Shown in pieces: positions 42,817 through 54,700 of a stretch of 64,000 nt of DNA; within the stretch, counting starts at the first letter, position 1, and each line of letters begins with the position of its first letter. The notes beneath the pieces were generated by a model. That model was not told the DNA's origin and ran no database searches. It was given only the letters and a program-made list of their open reading frames with translations. Source of the stretch: Halichondria panicea (taxonomy: Eukaryota; Porifera; Demospongiae; Suberitida; Halichondriidae); contig NC_087388.1 in the NCBI RefSeq assembly GCF_963675165.1, forward strand, positions 6,047,651 through 6,111,650, written 5' to 3'. The position numbers were made by a program, and so were the translations under genes.

Positions 42817-44502
42817 ATGGCCAAATTGAACATAGGTTATGAAGCTCTTGTGAGCTGTCATGAAAAGCTGGTCTCTGAAATTGCTCAAGACCCAAAGCAG
42901 ATGGCTGTCACATTATTCCAGCATCGCTTCATATTTGAGGATACAAAAGCTATAATCAATGAGCTTGACAGAACCAAAAGAGATAAAGCTATATTGTTAG
43001 TGGACGACATTGAAAGCAAAGTCAAGTCTTATCCAGAGTTCTACGAAACATTCCTGTTCATTCTCGGTGAAAACAAATTGCTGTATTGCGACCTTTTGAA
43101 ATCGCTCCAAGAGGAGTATGAAATTATTGAAACCGAGTTTAAAGAAGGTAATTTGATTGCATAGACTAGGACTTGTGTGTAGACTATGTGTCTACTTAAT
43201 GCATAGCTACTAAAAGTGTGTGCACACGCTACTAGATTATGTACAGTCATGTGATCACTCATTTAGCCCCAGTTTATATTTTATTTTGTGCAGGATATGA
43301 GAGCAATCCATTAAACCTGCTACAACCATTTTCTATGCCATTTTGATTGTGGTTTTCACAGTATTTAGTATAGGCTTTGGGGAGCTGTTGTAAGATATAT
43401 TACATTAGTATACAGTGCTGAAATTGTGTGTTTTTATACCTGATCCATTAGAGCACCCTCCTAATGACACTGAAGTAGGAGCGGACCTCAGAGCAAAAAA
43501 CCAACAAAAGATTGAAAAGAAGGAAAACAAAAGGAACACTCTATGTCTCATCTTTTTGTTTGGGGTAACCTTATTGGGTGTAATGAGCACTTTTGGTTTA
43601 GTACTGCATTACAACAATCGGTATTTGCTCGTTGGTACTATACCAGTGTGGCATAAATTCACCGGCAATCTGTGCCACTGATTGGAATACTTGACAATCC
43701 ATCAACTTTTGATAGTGTTAGATTCTCAGAACCAACCAACGGAACAGACTTTGTTCTCATTAGCTTCTATACATTGAGGAATTGCTCTTTTTCAGCTGCA
43801 TTTATAGACGTCGAGATCAACGAGATGGTGATTGTAAACTTTGGCTCCTCAACTGACAAGAGCAAAGCTGTTACTGAGTTGTATCTGGCGAGAAATACTA
43901 CAATTATTGTAGATGTCATCACTGACGTCATCCCAACCTATGCGACCAATCATTGTGTTGCATTTCTCCTTGTTTATGATGATTTTAGCAACTATATAAA
44001 CTTTGTTTCCAATTCTGAAGAATTGAAAAATAATTTTTATCACAAAGAATGTATTGTTAATGAAGATTCACAAACGATGAATATATCATTCAACACCCCA
44101 TCGTACTACTATATTGGTGTTTATACAGATATTCCGACTGAAGCTACTACTTTCTCTTTACACTTTCTTGGAACATTTTTTCAATATAACATTTCAAACA
44201 GGAACGCTGGTTGCTCTATAGACTCTATTGTTGCTTTTTTAAGCTGTGAATTTTCTCCAAATACTAACTCCATGTCCAAGGAAACTTGTATTGTTGGTTC
44301 TGTACCACCTAGTATTACATCATTAGGAATAAAAGGATCAAGTGTAAACTTTTACACTGCTGTCGTTTCAGCCACAAAACGTCTGGTGTATTCTAGTCTT
44401 CCTTTAATTATTGTTGTTTGCATTATTTGCACTGTGATTTCCATCTATTGTTGTTGCTGGTGTTATCAAACGAAGACCAAAGACCGTTATTTTGTACACT
44501 AG
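42817..44502 (+). pseudogene. CARD-C receptor without ankyrin module, frame damaged
   Basis: Exon 1 (42817-43147) encodes CARD-C (MAKLNIGYEALVSCHEKLVS...), ending AAAGAAG|GTAATT in phase 1. A linker exon after gtgcag at 43294 (GYESNPLNLLQPFSMPF) hits TGA. From about 43440 a second linker (PDPLEHPPNDTEVGADLRA) runs directly into KNQQKIEKKENKRN and TM1 in one frame; in the gene at 51785 these are separate exons. One extra base at about 43650 (gtgtggcataaattc against gtggtacaaattc at 57103) breaks the frame between TM1 and the ectodomain, which is intact from 43672 to 44502 (VAFLLVYDD, YYYIGVYTDIPTE, TCIVGS, TM2). The damage could be masked by unusual splicing; I judge a pseudogene more likely. 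Confidence 0.65.
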
Positions 44503-45648
44503 TTAACATTATTATGCATTGTATATTGCTTATGTTGAATTGGTTCATGAATGTAATTGTATTCTTCAATTGGTAACTTATGACATGAATTAGTATTAAA
44601 TCAAGTTATCTAGTGACTGTTAATTCTCAAAGCATATGTCTCATCTTGTCTATACAGTAGGCCTATCACTACATTTCAGAGTCATATAGTGATAGTGAAA
44701 TAGTCAGCAGCAACTGGAAATTTGTGGACTAATCTAAGTTTCTGGCTCGTGACTATGCTACTCACTTTCTAGTGTCACTGAGATTGTTAGCATCACTTCG
44801 GCTATGATAAAACAGTAACTTATGCTACCCTCAAAAGCAGTACAAATTAGTCATACAAGATCACTAATTATAGTATCAGCAAACTAAACACTTAATTAAC
44901 CCTAATATAGCTATATATAGAAGTTGCATCATCATGCAGTGTTTCCGGACATGACAAGTAATGAAGGGTATATATACATAGATATAATATCATTGATATC
45001 CTAGACACTCTACCTCTGGTTAACAATAACAGGTGCATCACTGCCTTGTTGCTATGTATAATTATTACTCAGCACATGGCCTAGTGCATAGGTTATATGT
45101 AAGCAAGTAATAAGACTAAATCTACATGAAATGTGGAGTTGATTTCCACATGCACACACAGTGATACAAGCCCAATAATATATTATTACGCTTACTTGCA
45201 GACCATAATTGCATGCATTTAGGGGGGGGATTATTAAGAGGGTAGTGGGGCCATTTCTTTTGTTGCTTGCTTCGTATAGGGAATGTTCTGAAGGCAAAGG
45301 TAGTCATGCCTTGAGGCTTATATGGGTTATATGTGACCAAGAGGCATTCAGTGTTTTAGATTAGTAATTTAATAACCATCTGGTACCTGGTTTATGAATT
45401 ACCATATTCAGCATGTAGCCACATAAGATAGCGTGGGAGTCAGTAGATGCAGTGATTCATGTGCTACTGCATATCCGCCATGTATATGTGTGTATAGTCT
45501 AGATCTAAGCAAAACGATTCAAGCATAGTGACATCATGCATGCATGCACTCAGTTTTGTTTGTATAAGAGTAATTGATTCACATTGTATAAGCAATCACA
45601 ATCATCATGCATATAATACAATAATTATATGATAAACTACACGACTGT
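44503..45648. repeat. Intergenic part of duplication copy 2
   Basis: From 44690 on it matches 26985-27944. No gene seen. Confidence 0.8.
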
Positions 45649-46924
45649 TTATCCTGAAACTGAAAATAATAATGTTATTGCACATAACAAAATAAAGAAA
45701 TTAGAAGTGCACTGTTTGCCATGGTTACCAGTAGTAGTAGCACTAGAAGTAGGAGGAGCACTAGTAGTTGGTCTCGGAGGTACTATGGCAACAACACACA
45801 ATTCATCTTTTTCATCAGTCATACTAGTAGATAGTGAAATGGTACAGCGGACGATGTCCTGATAAAAAATGACAGTGCACGTACTCAAAGATTTCTCCCC
45901 AATCTCATGAATATTATATTGGTGAGAAATTCCAGAGATGCGTAGATTGATGGTAGTAGGTACAATAGTAGTACAGATCACCAGACCATGCAGCGTATAA
46001 ATAGGAGTTTTTATTGAGCACTATCTTCGCAGACAACCGACTTCGGTTTAAGCAACATTTGAACAGAAAACCAGTTTGTACACCAGTCTTCTCATTCAGA
46101 AACTCGGTATATATTTCCTGGTCATCATATATCACTAGAATAACTGGGCAATCACATGAGCTGGACACAATAGCTTGAGATGGGGTAATTGAATATGTTA
46201 GAATGGACCCATTCAAATAATAGCCTTCGTCAACGTGTTGTATTGGTCTAGTTATGCTCAAGGAGATCGGTTTATTCACAGCAACACGGTCAACATCCAG
46301 TTCTTGACAATCGTTGACTGTAAAGTCAATGAGAAATCCTCGAGAAATCCGGTTCTTTTCAATTACACTGAAACTTATCGAGTCATGGGTACTCTTGATA
46401 AACGAGCTAACAAAGATTGCTGACATTTCAGGAAGTTGATATATGCTGTTTACATTGATGTTTAGGGGTGATGCAGGAAGAACAGTAGTATTCATGTCTG
46501 TTGTAGAAAATGTAGTCTCTTCAAAACCAGTAGTACCAGTAGTGGGCGGAGTTGACGTATCAGAATGAGATAGTTCTAGTTTGAGAACAGGCAGTAAGAC
46601 TGCTAAGACCACCACTGTTAGTACCACAATGACGACTAATAAGATTATTATCGTCAACAGCCACGACCATTTGCAACGCCTTGAATGCTGATGAAAAAAG
46701 TTGAATAAACAATGTAATGCTACTTTAGGCTTACCGTTGTTACTAGAGACTGATCGCCAGTGCTGGATATTTCTCCATGATTGGTGTCAGCTTGGCTTGT
46801 GTGATCTGTATTCAGTGCATTCATGTTGTGAATAATTATATAGAAGTGTCTATAGAGTTAATATACCTTTGGTGGGCTCAATGGAACTTCTCTGCTTCAC
46901 TGAATTGATGTTGGTCATTTCCAT
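45649..46924 (-). pseudogene. Unit E two-TM receptor, 4-bp insertion
   Basis: Exons 46924-46867, 46805-46735 and 46687-45649. Nearly identical to the intact unit B, but at 45986-45992 the text reads gaccatgcagcg against gaccagcg at 28279-28286, four bases more (ATGC). The frame breaks after YLYA in the ectodomain. The second half of the ectodomain and TM2 remain readable in another frame. Confidence 0.85.
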
Positions 46925-46988
46925 TATGCCGCTATCAGACCCTTAATAGAGTATAATATAATGATTGTAATTGCGAGCAGGTATAGCA

Positions 46989-47345
46989 CTAACCATTAGT
47001 TGCCAGCTGCAGTGAAGAGGAACTCAGTCTGTACTCTGTATTTCCGGTAGGTTTAGTAAGACGTTTTTCGACCACCTTTGCGAGATCATTGTGCCCAACA
47101 CTAGAGCGTGAGAGAGCCTCAAACACGTCTGTCCAGTTTCTCTCACCACCTTTTAGCCACTCTGATAGACCCTCAAGATAGCAGTTATCAGGATCTTCAC
47201 GACATCTTATATTGATAGTTTCAATAGTAGTATTATTAACTTGCAGAGCTAACAACATCTGCTTCCATTTGGCTCTAGCTTGAAATGTTGCTTCATAGAC
47301 TGCACTAAGATCATTTAAAGTTATTGAGAGTTTGGAGTCGGCCAT
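46989..47345 (-). CDS. Unit E death domain protein
   Basis: MADSKLSITLNDLSAVYEAT, complete death domain, ending SSSLQLATNG and TAG (118 residues). Unlike its twin unit B it keeps the spacer (46925-46988) between the death domain and the receptor's first ATG, so it shows the older arrangement. Confidence 0.65.
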   Translation of the reverse strand: MADSKLSITLNDLSAVYEATFQARAKWKQMLLALQVNNTTIETINIRCREDPDNCYLEGLSEWLKGGERNWTDVFEALSRSSVGHNDLAKVVEKRLTKPTGNTEYRLSSSSLQLATNG

Positions 47346-48068
47346 AACAATGATTATAGCTAAAATTAATGATTCACTGTTTCTCTCAGTATGCATGTGG
47401 TTGGCTAACTGTACACAAAGATGTATAAAAAAGGGCATGCATCAGATACAACACAAGCCACACCAAGGCATAACCAGTATACAGTGGCCCAGATGGTCAC
47501 CCGCCACTGTTATGGCCACTGCTATGGCTACTGCCAATTGCAAAGAATCACCATGCATATGGCAGCCCGGCCCCCTTATCTCCTGGTGGTATACCAGTCA
47601 TGCAGGTGTTCACATCAATCAAGTTAATGCTGTATATACTTTTAACTTTGTTTTGCATGCTTGCCCTGCTGGGAATGTTCTGAAGCCTGCTAAAGTAGTC
47701 ATATACTTAATAATCGAGTTAAGTACTGCTATACATGCATATGTACTTGGTATATAGGTATCCAAGCATGTAGCCGTAACTTATGGCTACATATAATTTA
47801 TGGCATTAGATAGCGTGGGAGTCAGCAAACGCGGGGAACAGCATGTAGCCATAGGATAGCGTGTGGGAGTCAGCACACGCAGGGGATGCATAGTCTATAG
47901 ATAAGCAAAACAGTTTGTGAAACCACTTATAGGAGTATTAATCAGGATACTTAGACATAGTTATTTTGTTGCTCACTGACTCACATTGTAATAAAAGCAA
48001 ATTGCTATAAATTATACTTACAACTATAATTAGTATACATTATAATGAGCTATACCATAATTAATTAA

Positions 48069-49402
48069 TTAAACTGTAAATAATAGCGTTATTGCAGATA
48101 CTAAAACAAAGAAATTAGCAGTGCACTGTTTGCCGTTGTTAGGGGGAGTACAAGTAGGAGCAAGAGGAGATAGTCTCGGAGATACCAGAGCAACAACACA
48201 CAGTTCATCGTTTTCCTGGTACACATTAGAGAGCGAATTTATAGTACAGGTGTTGATGTAGTGATGGATAACGGTGCACCTGCTCAAGGATTTCTCCGCA
48301 ATTGCAAGGATATTATATTGGTAAGAAATTTCAGAGAGGCGTAGATTGATGGTAGTATGTACAATAGTGGTACAGATCACCAGACCAGCGTATAAATAGG
48401 AGTTTTTATCAACCACTATTTTTGTAGACAGCTCGTCTCGATTGAAGCAAAAGTTAACGATAAAACCAGTTTGTATACCAGTTTTCTGATTCAGAAACTC
48501 GTTATATATTTCCAGGTCATTATATATCACTAGAATAACTGGGCAATCACATGAGCTGGACACAATATCTTGAGATGGGGTAATTGAATATGTTAGACTG
48601 GACCCATCCAAATAATAGCCTTCGTCAACGTGTTGTATTGGTCCAGTTACATCCAAAGACAACGACTTATTCATTACTGTACGTTCAACATCCAATTTTT
48701 GACAATCGTTGATCGTGAAGTCAATGAAGGCCCCTTGAGGCAGCCAGCTCCCTCCGAATATAGATAAAATTAAGAAATCGATTGTATGTTTGATAAATGA
48801 GTCAACGAAGATTGCTGACACTTTAGGCAGTTGATATATGCTGTTTACATTGATGGGTAGGTCTGATGCAGGAGTCGTGCCACCTGCTACGGTGACGTCT
48901 ATTGTAGCTGTATGAAATGTACTCACTGTTGGAGTCGATTCAGAAACAGTAGTATATACGATGGGTGGAGGTGAAGTTGACGTATCAGAATGAGATAGCT
49001 CTAGTTTGAGAACAGGCAGTAAGACTGCTAAGACCACCACTGTTAGTACCACAATGACAACCAATAGGATTATTATCGTCAACAGCCACGACCATTTGCA
49101 ACGCCTTGAATGCTGAAGAAAGTTAAATTAAATTCGCATTCATTGTCATGCATGCACAGCCACATGCATCTGCACATGCACATGAGTACATGAAAGTAAC
49201 TAGTTTAAGCTTACCATTGTCACCAGAGATTGATCGCCAATGCTGGATACTTCTTCGTGATTGGTGTCAGTTTGGTTTTCATGATCTGCATTCATGCAAT
49301 GTTGTTATAAAATTATGTGGCTCCTGATAGTTTGGAGTGTATTTATATACCTGTAGTGATGTCAAGCTGACTTTTCTGCTTCACCTCACTGATGTTAGTC
49401 AT
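48069..49402 (-). CDS. Unit F two-TM receptor-like protein
   Basis: Exons 49402-49351, 49285-49215 and 49112-48069 join in frame to 388 residues. The first ATG of other copies (ATGGAAATG) is ATAGAAATG here, so the second ATG (MTNISEVKQKSQLD) is used. Linker HENQTDTNHEEVSSIGDQSL, HSRRCKW, TM1, stalk, ectodomain with INDCQKLDVER, CDCPVILVIYND, FCFNRDE, YLYAGLVIC and ELCVVALVS, then TM2 (FFVLVSAITLLFTV). It is the intact version of unit C. Confidence 0.75.
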
Positions 49403-49473
49403 TTCTATTATGCCGCTATCAGACGCTTAAGGAGTATAATAATGATTGTAACTCCGAGCAGGTATATGTACCA

Positions 49474-49869
49474 CTAACCATTAGTAGCCAGTGAAGATGA
49501 ACTCAGTCTGTACTCTGTATTTCCGGTAGCTTTAGTAAGACGTCTTTCGACCACCTTAGCGAGATCACTGTGCCCAATACTAGAGCGTGAGAGAGCCTCA
49601 AACACGTCTGTCCAGTTTCTCTCTTCACCTTTTAACCACTCTGATAGACCCTCAAGATAGCAGTTATCAGGATCTTCACTACATCTTATATTGATAGTTT
49701 CAATAGTAGTATTATTAAGTTGCAGAGCTAACAACATCTGCTTCCATTTGGCTCTAGCTTGAAATGTTGCTTCATAGACTGCACTAAGATCATTCAAAGT
49801 TATTGGATTTTGGAGTCCTTCACGATGGTTAGAGCGATTATGCATACCTGCTGAGTTTGCTTGATCCAC
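49474..49869 (-). CDS. Unit F death domain exon
   Basis: Reads MDQANSAGMHNRSNHREGLQ and then a complete death domain (LSAVYEATFQARAKWKQMLL ... ALSRSSIGHSDLAKVVERRL) ending LATNG and TAG. Its first residues are the end of a CARD-B exon, so CARD-B and death domain are in one continuous frame here; the 30 bases GTATGCATAATCG...GTGAAG may be a retained intron, since they have GT and AG ends and a length divisible by three. Confidence 0.65.
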   Translation of the reverse strand: MDQANSAGMHNRSNHREGLQNPITLNDLSAVYEATFQARAKWKQMLLALQLNNTTIETINIRCSEDPDNCYLEGLSEWLKGEERNWTDVFEALSRSSIGHSDLAKVVERRLTKATGNTEYRLSSSSLATNG

Positions 49870-49878
49870 AGCTTCTAA

Positions 49879-50202
49879 GGCCTTGCAAAGTCAATTTGTA
49901 GTTTCTCAGGCCCTGCGCTTGGAAATTGACAGCTTTACAAAAAAGTTAAATATCACGTGACCTCAAATTAAAGGCACTAAAAGAAAAGAAAAGGAAAAAT
50001 GTTTATGGGTTTTTGATCATGAATAATTATAATTATGACTAAAATTAATTAATGAAAATTATGCACTTCTGCTTATTAAGGAAGTTAGGGGTGTGTTTTC
50101 AATTAAAATTCTATGAATATCATTATCATTAATATTTATCAAATGTCTCTTGCTATTTTAGAAATAATAGCTTGAGAAACTACAAATTGACTTTGCTTGG
50201 CC
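49879..50202. mobile_element. MITE with GGCC ends and TAA duplication
   Basis: Begins GGCCTTGCAAAGTCAATTTG and ends with CAAATTGACTTTGCTTGGCC; inverted arms of about 35 bp. TAA flanks both sides (49876-49878 and 50203-50205). A 3-bp TWA target is typical of PIF/Harbinger elements. Paralogues at 22580 and 39865 give the empty site cttctaactcc. Confidence 0.9.
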
Positions 50203-50205
50203 TAA

Positions 50206-50548
50206 CTCCTTGTACTTCATCCACAGCTTCTAACTCCTTGTACTTATCTGTAAGCACTGATAAGAGGAGGTCATCATGTCGCTCGTTCCTTTCCCGAAGT
50301 ATTGTAATGAATTTATCATAAGTTCCCTGAAAACTTTTGACTTTTGCATGCTTGCAATTTTAGCACTATAGTATTCTGGCTTTATCCGTGTTTGTTTTGT
50401 CAAGCTGATTGATTTCCTGATTCGTTTCGTATGGTATTAAATGGTTTTGAAACATAACTCCAGCATTTCCTCCCGGATCTGAAGCAAAGTCAGCAACTAG
50501 CTGCTCGTTGCAGCTCACCAATACATTGTAACCAACATTTGTTGTCAT
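50206..50548 (-). pseudogene. Unit F CARD-B exon, decayed
   Basis: MTTNVGYNVLVSCNEQLVAD as in the intact exon, but several short indels near 50350-50440 bring a stop after KARIL. The end of the exon has a tandem duplication (catccacagcttctaactcc) and is separated by the MITE from the rest. Confidence 0.8.
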
Positions 50549-50549
50549 A

Positions 50550-51784
50550 TTGCACCACTCACAGACCTGCCATGCAATAAATGTATAGCATTCTTATACC
50601 AATGTTGTCTCAATACTTACAGTCTTTGCCAGAGTGTAGATTGAAATAGAGATTCTACTGAGGTTTTAAGTTGCAGCTAGCTTCATATGCACACTGGCGT
50701 AACATTTTTAATTAATGTATCCCAAAAAGAGCTATAGTATTCATTACAGGGGATTTTTCTTTTCAGTACATGCAGTCATGAGATTGAGTGTGAGAGCTTA
50801 TTCATGCACTGTTACACTTGCACTGCACATGTTGCATAAAGGTTCCATATGGAATGCACAGAATTCAAGTTAAGACATCATGTCTCAGCCTATCAACAGT
50901 ATTATAACACTCCTAGCTGACAACGTCCAGTCAGATTGTTGGAACTCTTCAGTCTGTACACATTCTTTGAATAGAGACGTCAGTTGAGATGGGATAAAAG
51001 TTTACTCCAACGGAATTTCTCTGTCAAATTATGTATGCGGACACCGAGGTGCTTGTCAAGACCGGAAACACGATCATGGCTGCATGTGCAGATAACTTGC
51101 TACAGCAGATGCCACACCTGCATGCATGGGATGATTAGAATGACATTCATTAGCTGAACAAACACACAACTCCCCCAGAGCCACTATGAATATTATTCAC
51201 AGGACCACCATGCTACTACGATTTTAATAAAGAACGTGACAATGTTAACTTGTCTACACCATTATCCCTACAACGCCAACAGTATTTTCAGGGAGTTATA
51301 GCAGCACAGTGTGTGAACATAGACTCACACATTTCTGTACTAGCTAGCTGAGTTACCTGGTAATGTGGCAGAGACAGTTCAGTGCAGGATTTCTTTCTCT
51401 TTGATGGCTTTTGCCTCTTCGGTTTGTCTTCTTGACCAGTTGAGATTTGCCGACATCTCCTCTGTTTGTTACTAGCAGTGAGGTTGAGATGGAGTGTGTG
51501 GGGGCGGGTAGTGTGTGGGCGTGGAGTGGGTTAGGAACAGTGACCGTACAATCTCTATTGGCTGCTTGAGTGGTACAAAAGTCGTTTGATTGGACGAATG
51601 AATGTTGGAACAGGAGGGATTGGGTATATACCAGAGTTAGTTTTAACTTAATGAGATCATGAATAATTTTGCTCTAATTAGTCAAGTTATCACACCACCT
51701 CAGGCTCTGCTATAAGATTGGGGGTGGGGCTCATTTTCATAATAATAATGCTAAAAGCTTATTGTTCACTTACTGTCAAGCATC
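50550..51784. promoter_or_regulatory. Head-to-head CARD-B / CARD-A intergenic block, copy 5
   Basis: The most complete copy together with 22898-23957. It contains all ordered segments, the GGGGGCGGGTAGTGTGTGGG segment (51501-51520), a minus-strand frame starting MSANLNWSRRQTEEAKAIKE near 51455, and the CARD-A promoter element at 51693-51734. No other gene seen. Confidence 0.55.
51693..51734 (+). promoter_or_regulatory. Conserved CARD-A promoter element
   Basis: CACCACCTCAGGCTCTGCTA, then TAAGATTGGGGGTGGGGCTC. It is 50-90 bp before the ATG at 51785 and nearly identical to the minus-strand copy at 4290-4251. Confidence 0.5.
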
Positions 51785-54700
51785 ATGTCTGAGTCAGCTG
51801 AGTACAAAGCATTCAAGGACTGTCACAGCAGTCTTATTACTTGCATCAAGCAGTCTCCCAAAGATATCTGTGATCATTTACTCCCTTTTGAGATTCTAGC
51901 ACCAAACGATCGAGATTATCTCAAGAATGACACTCATGATGATGGTGACAAAGCACGACGAATACTTGATGCTGTACTGCTCCAGATGGAAAATAGTCCA
52001 CTGGTTTTTCATTCATTCGTTAGTGCTCTTGAAAAAGCTGGTAGTTTTACGAAGGCTGGTGTACAAAAACTCAATGATGCATTACAGAGACAACATCAAC
52101 AGTGCGATCAAAGTCAAAGAATAGAAGAGAGTGGTAGGTTGTATAAATATAAATCCTAGATTGTATTATGAAAACCCAACTCATGGATTACTATGTATGC
52201 AGCCAATATCCGTAAGACATTGTTAACTGACCTATTTTTATGATGCCTATACTGGACTATAGCGGGTTCCGAATTAAAGAAGCGTATGAAAGGATTGAAG
52301 CCCAGATCTAGAGTCAGCGATGCATGAAAGCATACCCAACCAATCAAATAACTGTATAATTATATTATAGACTCTATATAATTATATCTAAATCTACAAC
52401 AATTTTCACCTCACTAGTCTAGCTGGAATTAAAAGGAGAAATCAGAGTACACTAATTGACCTTACGTGCCAATGTGTATATAGAATAGTGTATAGAGCAA
52501 TCTCACTTCACACTCTGTATAGTAGTTGATTTTAATAATTTAAGGCTTACAAAGGCTTGCATTTCACGTGAGTTGAAAAGTGACTTAAGTGTGTGAAAAG
52601 CAAATTAATCTCAGTTCACTGATTTTGTATATACAGGATATGAGAGCTATCCAATAAACCTGCTACAACCATTTCCTATGCCGTTTGGATTTGTCATGGC
52701 TGACGAAACTATATCAGGTACTTTCTTTATAATTATAAAGGCTCTATTTATAATAGGAACTGTACTGTAACACAATAGTGGTACTGGCTTCTTTTCTTCA
52801 TACATGTACTGTACTACTATATACATAGGCATTCTTGAATTACCCTCCGTGGATGATAAAGAGACACTACCTAATCCATTAGAGCACCCTCCTGATGACG
52901 CTGAAGTAGGAGCAGACCTCAGAGCAGCTGCAACAAGTCGACAAGAAGCCCCTACTGGTATATATGTGAATGGAATTAACAGTTGTGCTATAATGTGTGT
53001 TTACTAATTGCTACAGTTGATACATTTGAAGGACGATTGCTACAAACCTTCCAAAGTAGAGAATTTGAACAAGCCATTGAGCTTCTATCTCAGGCTGAAA
53101 GTCAGTACATTGATCTGAGAGGTGTGTCTGATGCAGATGGCAAAACTCTCCTTCATCTTGCATGTCGTAATGACTGGATGGACTGGCATGGCATTGTGTG
53201 TAGCCTCATCGATAAACACCATTGCGATGTCACAGCAGTAGATGAAGATGGGAACACACCTCTTCATGAGGCATATCAATGTGGCAATCTCTTATCAGTA
53301 AAGTATCTGCTTAGCTTACCGACTTGTAATCCTGATGCAGTCAACAAGCACGAGTACACTGTGCTGAGAATGGCCCTTGAAAAGAATGACAGAAAATCTG
53401 TAAGAAATCTTTTAGCGACAGGACGAGTCGATCCTAGGAAAGGTAGCTCATGTGGTCATACATATCCAGAACTACTTGCAATAAATCAGCTTCAACCACA
53501 ACCACAAAATTACGATGGCTCAGCTCTTCAAATGGTGACTCAGTTCGCAAAATGTATGGAGAGTAGCAAATGCAGTATTTGCCCGCCTTTCACTTCTTAT
53601 TGCTTGCGAGATACCCTCCATAAAATCTTGAAGAATCGTGATCAAGTTTCAATCCCTAAAATAGTAGATTGTATTAAAGAGAACATGTTGCCTCTTCCAG
53701 CAAACCCAGACGAGATTCATGATTTGCTTGTGGATATTCAAAGCTTGTCAGACGAGTTTAACATATGTACTAATGAATTAGGGGAACTTCAAGTTCAAAG
53801 AAGAGACACAGCTTTAAGTATGTTACAGTAGCTCTATTGCATTATAACTATAACTGTGTCATAATTATGTATACAGGATATGAGAGCTATCCAGTGAGCC
53901 TGCTACAACCATTTCCTATGCCGTCTGGATTTGTCATAGCTAATGAAACTATATCAGGTACTTACCGTATAGCGGGTATATTTCGAGGGTACAAATGTTC
54001 GCGGTTTTCGCGGATTGAGTCTGTACCGCGAAAATTTATACCCACGAAAATTTATGAATAGTAGGCGTGTTCAGTATTATGGATTCGAGGCTAACGGTGT
54101 GGCGGTACAGCTGCATGTTGATGTGCGCATGCGCCAAAAGGCTGGAACTCAGACCACGAAAATAAAATCTGCGAAATCCTTTGTAGAGGTCCATCCGCGA
54201 AAATTTATACCCTAGAAATATACCCGCTATACGGTATGTTATACAGAAGGCTATGTATAGGAAATTATAACTATGCTGATACAGCTCTTGTGCCAAATAT
54301 AGTTAGCTATGATGCAGTGCTAGTATCTCTTCTTTTCTTGTGTAGTTCTTGAGTTACCTACCATGGGCGATGGGGATGGAGAGACACTACCTGATCCATT
54401 AGAGCACCCTCCTGATGACGCTGAAGTGGGAGCGGACCTCAGAGCAGCTGCAATAAGTCGACAAGAAGCCCCCACTGGTATGTGACTGTAGTACTTGTGC
54501 GATAATTATGACGGATGTATTAACACAATTGCAGTTGATTCATTTGAAGGACGATTGCTGCAAACCTTCCAAAGTGGAGAATTTTACCAAGCCATTGAGA
54601 TTCTATCTAAAGCTGAATATCAGTCCATTGATCTGAGGAGTGTGTCTGATGCAGATGGTAAAACACTCCTTCATCTTGCATGTCGCAAAGGCGGAGTAGA

